From NCBI RefSeq assembly GCF_015645445.1, contig NZ_JADOGI010000002.1, forward strand, positions 114,034 through 178,033: a stretch of 64,000 bases of DNA. The letters are read 5' to 3'. The notes beneath the pieces are model-generated. The model had not been told where the DNA came from. It searched no databases and saw only the letters and a program-made list of their open reading frames with translations. The position numbers were made by a program, and so were the translations under genes. This document shows positions 60,812 through 64,000 of the stretch, piece after piece (position 1 is the stretch's first letter; the number at the start of each line of letters is the position of its first letter). The DNA is from Nonomuraea cypriaca (GTDB lineage Bacteria > Actinomycetota > Actinomycetes > Streptosporangiales > Streptosporangiaceae).

Positions 60812-61584
60812 CCGAGACGAAGCTCGACAAGAGGCAGGGGACCGCTCAGGCTCCCGGTGCCCTGCTGCCGCGGGTCATCGCGGCCGAGTGGACGAAGGTC
60901 TGGACGCTGCGCTCGCAGCTGGTACTGCATCGCCGCGACGGTGCTGACCTCGATCGGATTCAGTCTCTACTACGGACTCAACATCGCGATCTCCAGCGAG
61001 CAGGGCCGCAATGACTTCCCGACCGACCTCGGCGCGGGGCCGACGACCGGTCTGGTCCTCACCCAGTGGGCGATCGTTGCGCTGGCCCTGGTCATGGTGT
61101 GCTCGGAGTACTCCACCGGCAACATCCGCTCGACTCTGCAATGGGTGCCGCGCAGATCCGTCGTCCTTGTGGCCAAGGCCGTGGTGGCCGCTCTGGTCGG
61201 GCTCGTGACCGGCTGGGTCGCCGGTCTGGTGGGCGCGCTGGCAGGATGGCCGGCGTTCGGCGGGTACGGAGTGTTCGACGGGCCGAAGCTGGTGTGGGAC
61301 GTCTTCGCCACCGGAGTGGTGCTCGCGGGGATCGCGGTCATCGCCGTGGGGATCGCGGCTGCGGTGCGCAGCGCGGCGGGCACACTCGGCGTCAGCATCC
61401 TGGTGCTCCTCCTGCTGCCGATGCTGATGGACGCCAGCGGCGTCGCGATCGTGGAGAGTGCCGTCGACTACCTCCCGTTCGCCGCGCCAAGCACATCGTC
61501 GAGACCTCGCCGCCCTACTCCGGCGGGGTCGCGGCCGGGACAGATCACCCCTACGGGGCAGGCACCGTCACCCGGCCCAGGTGA
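60808..61584 (+). pseudogene. ABC-2 membrane permease, frameshifted and 3'-truncated
   Basis: The frame starts MTETKLDKRQG and runs through AAEWTKVWTLRSQL. It shifts near 60928 into IAATVLTSIGFSLYYGLNI and the helices WAIVALALVMVCSEYSTGNI through LVLLLLPMLMDASG. It shifts again near 61488 into KHIVETSPPYSGGVAAGTDH. Normal relatives then have one more helix and a basic tail, but the sequence breaks off at YGAGT near 61566, where the next, unrelated, antisense gene ends. About 250 of 260 residues survive in pieces. With the frameshifted ATPase it forms a dead transporter pair. Confidence 0.7.
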
Positions 61585-62342
61585 ATGTCCTCTCCCGCGC
61601 CGAGCACATCCTTGACAGTATCGACGCCGCGCCAATAGCCCTTTAGCGGGAACGCCCCGAGAGCCCCCTCGTGGGCGAGTCGGGGGAATGTACTGTCCTC
61701 ATGGTCGCCGGAATCCGGAAGTTCCATCATGAAGTCCGGCCTGAAGCAGTAGATCCCCGCATTGATCCAGTACGGGAGCTGCGGACTTTGCGTGAATCCC
61801 CGCACCCGTCCCTGCACTTCATCGACCTCGACGACACCCAAGTGAGAATGGTAACGGGCCAACGTCAACGTCCCGATAGTGCCGCTTCGGTTACGCTGTT
61901 CGGCGAGTTCCGAGAGATTCATGTCGGTGATAACGTCGCCATTGATCCCGAACCACGGCTCATCGAATGGCAGCGCCTTCGCCGCATGCTTTAGACCACC
62001 TCCCCTGCCCAGCGGTGTAGTCTCTCTTACGACATTGATCTTGAGATCAGGAAGCTCCGACATGACCTCGGTCGCGGCCACTTCCAGCATCTCCCCGTGA
62101 TAACCCGCCGACACCACTATGTCCCGGACGCCATAGTGGGCCAGCCAGCCGGCCTGCCAATGGAATATACTCTTGCCCGCCACCTCCACCAATCCTTTTG
62201 GACGGTTTTCGGTGTACGGGCGCATCCTGGTTCCTCTGCCCCCGTTAAGAATTACTGCCTGGATGTCGAAGCAAATACCCGCGCTGCTGGCCGAACAAGG
62301 AATTTCAGTGCTCACCGCCCGGGTGGGCCTCGGGCGATTCAT
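61551..62342 (-). CDS. Sugar-phosphate nucleotidyltransferase (GTP/NTP transferase family)
   Basis: The signature is complete: AVILNGGRGTRMRPYTENRP then KGLVEVAGKSIFHWQ, followed by WFGINGDVITDMN (metal Asp) and PYWINAGIYCF. ATG 62342 gives 263 residues, about 28 more than needed before the core. The open frame runs to 62483, and no start lies at the usual MQAVIL position, where ATC stands. GC content is visibly lower than in the surroundings, suggesting transfer. Its last codons run antisense into the permease remnant. There is no sugar-biosynthesis neighbour. Confidence 0.75.
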   Translation of the reverse strand: MNRPRPTRAVSTEIPCSASSAGICFDIQAVILNGGRGTRMRPYTENRPKGLVEVAGKSIFHWQAGWLAHYGVRDIVVSAGYHGEMLEVAATEVMSELPDLKINVVRETTPLGRGGGLKHAAKALPFDEPWFGINGDVITDMNLSELAEQRNRSGTIGTLTLARYHSHLGVVEVDEVQGRVRGFTQSPQLPYWINAGIYCFRPDFMMELPDSGDHEDSTFPRLAHEGALGAFPLKGYWRGVDTVKDVLGAGEDIHLGRVTVPAP

Positions 62343-62619
62343 TGGTGAAGTATCCAGGACTTTGCAGGAACCGCCGCGAGCGGCGTGAAACAGCACTTCG
62401 ATTTTTCGGTGGATGTCACATGACAGAATCCCTATTCTCGGCACCCTGCGTCGCGAACTCCTGGGCCGGATCCTGATCCTCAATGAACCTTTCCCGGTGA
62501 GCCTTGATCACGCTGGGTAGCCCCGGGCGTGCCTCGCCTCCAGGCCGCAGACATGAGTGAAGCCGCTGCTAATTAGCTCGATCGCGGTTGCGGGCATCGC
62601 ACCCCCTCGTGAACCGCGA

Positions 62620-63576
62620 TCAGAATGTGGCGATCGGGTTGACCGGGCTGCCGGACGTACCGGCGAAGCGGACCGGCGCGACTGCGAGGTGGAAGTCCCA
62701 CTGGCCGAGCTCGGCAGCCGTCCTCGCGCACACCTCCAGATCGCAGTTGTCGAGCAGCCACAGACCCATCGCGACGAGGCTCACGGCGTGAACCGGCATC
62801 AACACGTCTTCGTACCCCGACGGCTGAACGTCCTGGGGGGTGTCAGCGCCGATCAGCGCGACCTCCCGTTCATGCAGCCACGGCAGGCAGGACGCGTGCC
62901 ACCCGGCCTGCGTGAAACCGCCGGCCGCACCGGCCTCGTGCCGGACGCGGCCATAGCCGGTCCGCAGGAGCACCGCATCGCCGGATCGCACCCGCACACC
63001 CTGGCGACGCTCCGCCTCCTCGAGATCGTCGGGAAACACACCCTGCCCCGGTTCCAACCACGGCACATCGCGGACCCTCGCAATGTCCAGCAGGACACCG
63101 CGCGTGATGATCCCGTTCGCCGCCGCCGTGACGGTCGCCCACGCCGATCCCGTTGCGGCGTCGACCAGCGAGTGCGACCGCCCGTTGTACATCGTGCCGT
63201 CCCAGAAGATGTGGCACGGCGAGTCGACGTGGGTGAGGGTGTTGCCGTGGAACGTGATGCCGAGCCGCTCGGACGAAAAGCCCCAGCGCCGGTCGTTGCG
63301 GAATCCGGGCACCGGCATGTCCTCGGCACCCGGCATGTCGGCGGCGCACGGGCACGTCGTCGTCGACCGCTCCATGTCTTCCGGTACGGCAACCTCCCAT
63401 GCGCACGACACGCTCCTGCCGTGGCGCACGGCCCGCGCCGCCGCCAGCCGGACGTCGTCGGTGATGTGGTTCAGAGTGCCGAGCTCGTCGTCGTCGCCCC
63501 ACCGTCCCCAGTTCGACAGCGTGTTGAAGTACCCGAGCACGTCGTCCTGTGTGGGCATCGGTCGCCCTGCCGTCAT
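62620..63576 (-). CDS. Cyclase-family metal-dependent hydrolase (kynurenine formamidase-like)
   Basis: ATG 63576 gives 318 residues; ATG 63558 is also possible. The PF04199 metal motif is FHGNTLTHVDSPCH (HxxxTHxDxPxH-like), preceded by DELGTLNHITDDVRLAAARA. VLLRTGYGRV and IGADTPQDVQ appear in the C-terminal half. Relatives hydrolyse amides, lactones or open cyclic ketones; actinobacterial members of this length are mostly uncharacterised. It stands alone next to the lower-GC nucleotidyltransferase. Confidence 0.8.
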   Translation of the reverse strand: MTAGRPMPTQDDVLGYFNTLSNWGRWGDDDELGTLNHITDDVRLAAARAVRHGRSVSCAWEVAVPEDMERSTTTCPCAADMPGAEDMPVPGFRNDRRWGFSSERLGITFHGNTLTHVDSPCHIFWDGTMYNGRSHSLVDAATGSAWATVTAAANGIITRGVLLDIARVRDVPWLEPGQGVFPDDLEEAERRQGVRVRSGDAVLLRTGYGRVRHEAGAAGGFTQAGWHASCLPWLHEREVALIGADTPQDVQPSGYEDVLMPVHAVSLVAMGLWLLDNCDLEVCARTAAELGQWDFHLAVAPVRFAGTSGSPVNPIATF

Positions 63577-63902
63577 CTCAGCATCGACTCCTCCGGTCAC
63601 GTGGTTCGAGGCACCGCAGGCAGGGTATCCCGCCCTCTCCTTTGACATGACCTCGCCGGGGCCGGAGAGACGGTGTGAGCAACCTCGATCCAACCCCCGG
63701 CGAGGCCCATGTCAATCCCCATCCGCCTCGGCGATCTCACCACCCGTTACGCGCAGAACTTCTGGATAGGCGCTTTAGAACTGGTCTTTGCAAAGAGATC
63801 AAGTTCAAGCGAGAGGCTTCACTTGTCGTCCCGTATCACCTATACGACGCAGCCACGTAGCCCCCGAGAGATATACAGAGGTTGAAAGGCTGGCTTCTCG
63901 CG
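63577..63902. other. Intergenic region, no supportable gene
   Basis: This gap of about 325 bp holds the likely promoter of the cyclase-family gene (GGAGGAG near 63590 on the minus strand) and, from about 63760, more AT-rich sequence leading to the stop of the edge ORF. I see no gene, RNA or strong hairpin. Confidence 0.5.
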
Positions 63903-64000
63903 TTACGGCGGTTCGGGTTCGAGGATCAGTTCGGTCTGGGCGATGATGGCGTTGAGCAGGTCGGGCCGGTATTGCAGGCGCTTGAGATGGTGCTTGATGA
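63903..64000 (-). CDS. C-terminus of an unidentified protein, cut by the window edge
   Basis: A minus-strand frame enters from the edge and reads IKHHLKRLQYRPDLLNAI then IAQTELILEPEPP and stops (TAA at 63905-63903). Such basic helical ends occur in transposases, and the preceding AT-rich sequence could be an element end, but 32 residues are too few to assign a family. Confidence 0.4.
   Translation of the reverse strand, partial: IKHHLKRLQYRPDLLNAIIAQTELILEPEPP

Overview
The window is chromosomal-type DNA from a high-GC actinobacterium, most likely of the Streptosporangiaceae type (Nonomuraea, Streptosporangium or relatives). Supporting signs are the strong GC3 bias, frequent GTG/TTG starts, ATGA-coupled genes, a remnant of a mycothiol-type maleylpyruvate isomerase, an F420/LLM-type oxidoreductase and many secreted hydrolases. 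The family assignment is inference. I see no rRNA, tRNA, CRISPR array or intact insertion sequence.

0-17 kb is an aromatic-catabolism island. It starts with an amidohydrolase cut by the window edge. Next are a hydroxyquinol branch on the minus strand (flavin monooxygenase, hydroxyquinol 1,2-dioxygenase, maleylacetate reductase) with a divergent IclR regulator, then a PhzS-like flavin monooxygenase with its own IclR gene. A tightly coupled plus-strand operon follows: UbiD-type decarboxylase, NMT1/SsuA-like ABC importer, UbiX-type prenyltransferase. A gentisate branch (gentisate 1,2-dioxygenase, fumarylpyruvate hydrolase and a wrecked maleylpyruvate isomerase) lies convergent to it, with a third IclR. 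A 15-bp palindrome TTCTGY-N3-RCAGAA occurs at the second IclR promoter and before the UbiD operon. A MarR remnant and a group II PLP decarboxylase close the island.

17-26 kb carries secreted and envelope functions: an S33-type peptidase whose C-terminus looks fused to a LacI tail, a family 8 polysaccharide lyase, an M64-type metalloprotease with a secreted partner, and a fused ABC transporter.

26-39 kb is one long minus-strand operon for uptake and breakdown of peptides, probably rich in D-amino acids: M19 dipeptidase, two S12/class C beta-lactamase-like hydrolases, a dipeptide ABC importer including a permease-ATPase fusion, a GNAT acyltransferase, an N-succinylamino acid racemase/OSBS-type enolase and a PucR regulator.

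39-48 kb looks like a tetrahydrofolate-dependent O-demethylation and 4,5-cleavage cluster for vanillate, syringate or gallate-type lignin aromatics: MetF-like reductase, muconolactone isomerase-like protein, a histidine kinase/LuxR response regulator pair, GalB-like hydratase, an internally deleted CHA aldolase, LigM/DesA-like O-demethylase, LigA- and LigB-like dioxygenase subunits and an esterase. A shared inverted-repeat site precedes metF, galB and ligM. Two of these copies extend to a 54-bp module.

48-64 kb is an accessory, decaying region: LLM oxidoreductase, a frameshifted gene, a small secreted protein, a Tat-exported amine oxidase, an AAA-ATPase/PD-(D/E)XK protein, a TetR-hydrolase pair, a GNAT, an APH-like kinase, a frameshifted TauD-type dioxygenase, a frameshifted ABC-2 transporter, a lower-GC sugar nucleotidyltransferase, a cyclase-family hydrolase and the C-terminus of an unidentified ORF at the edge.
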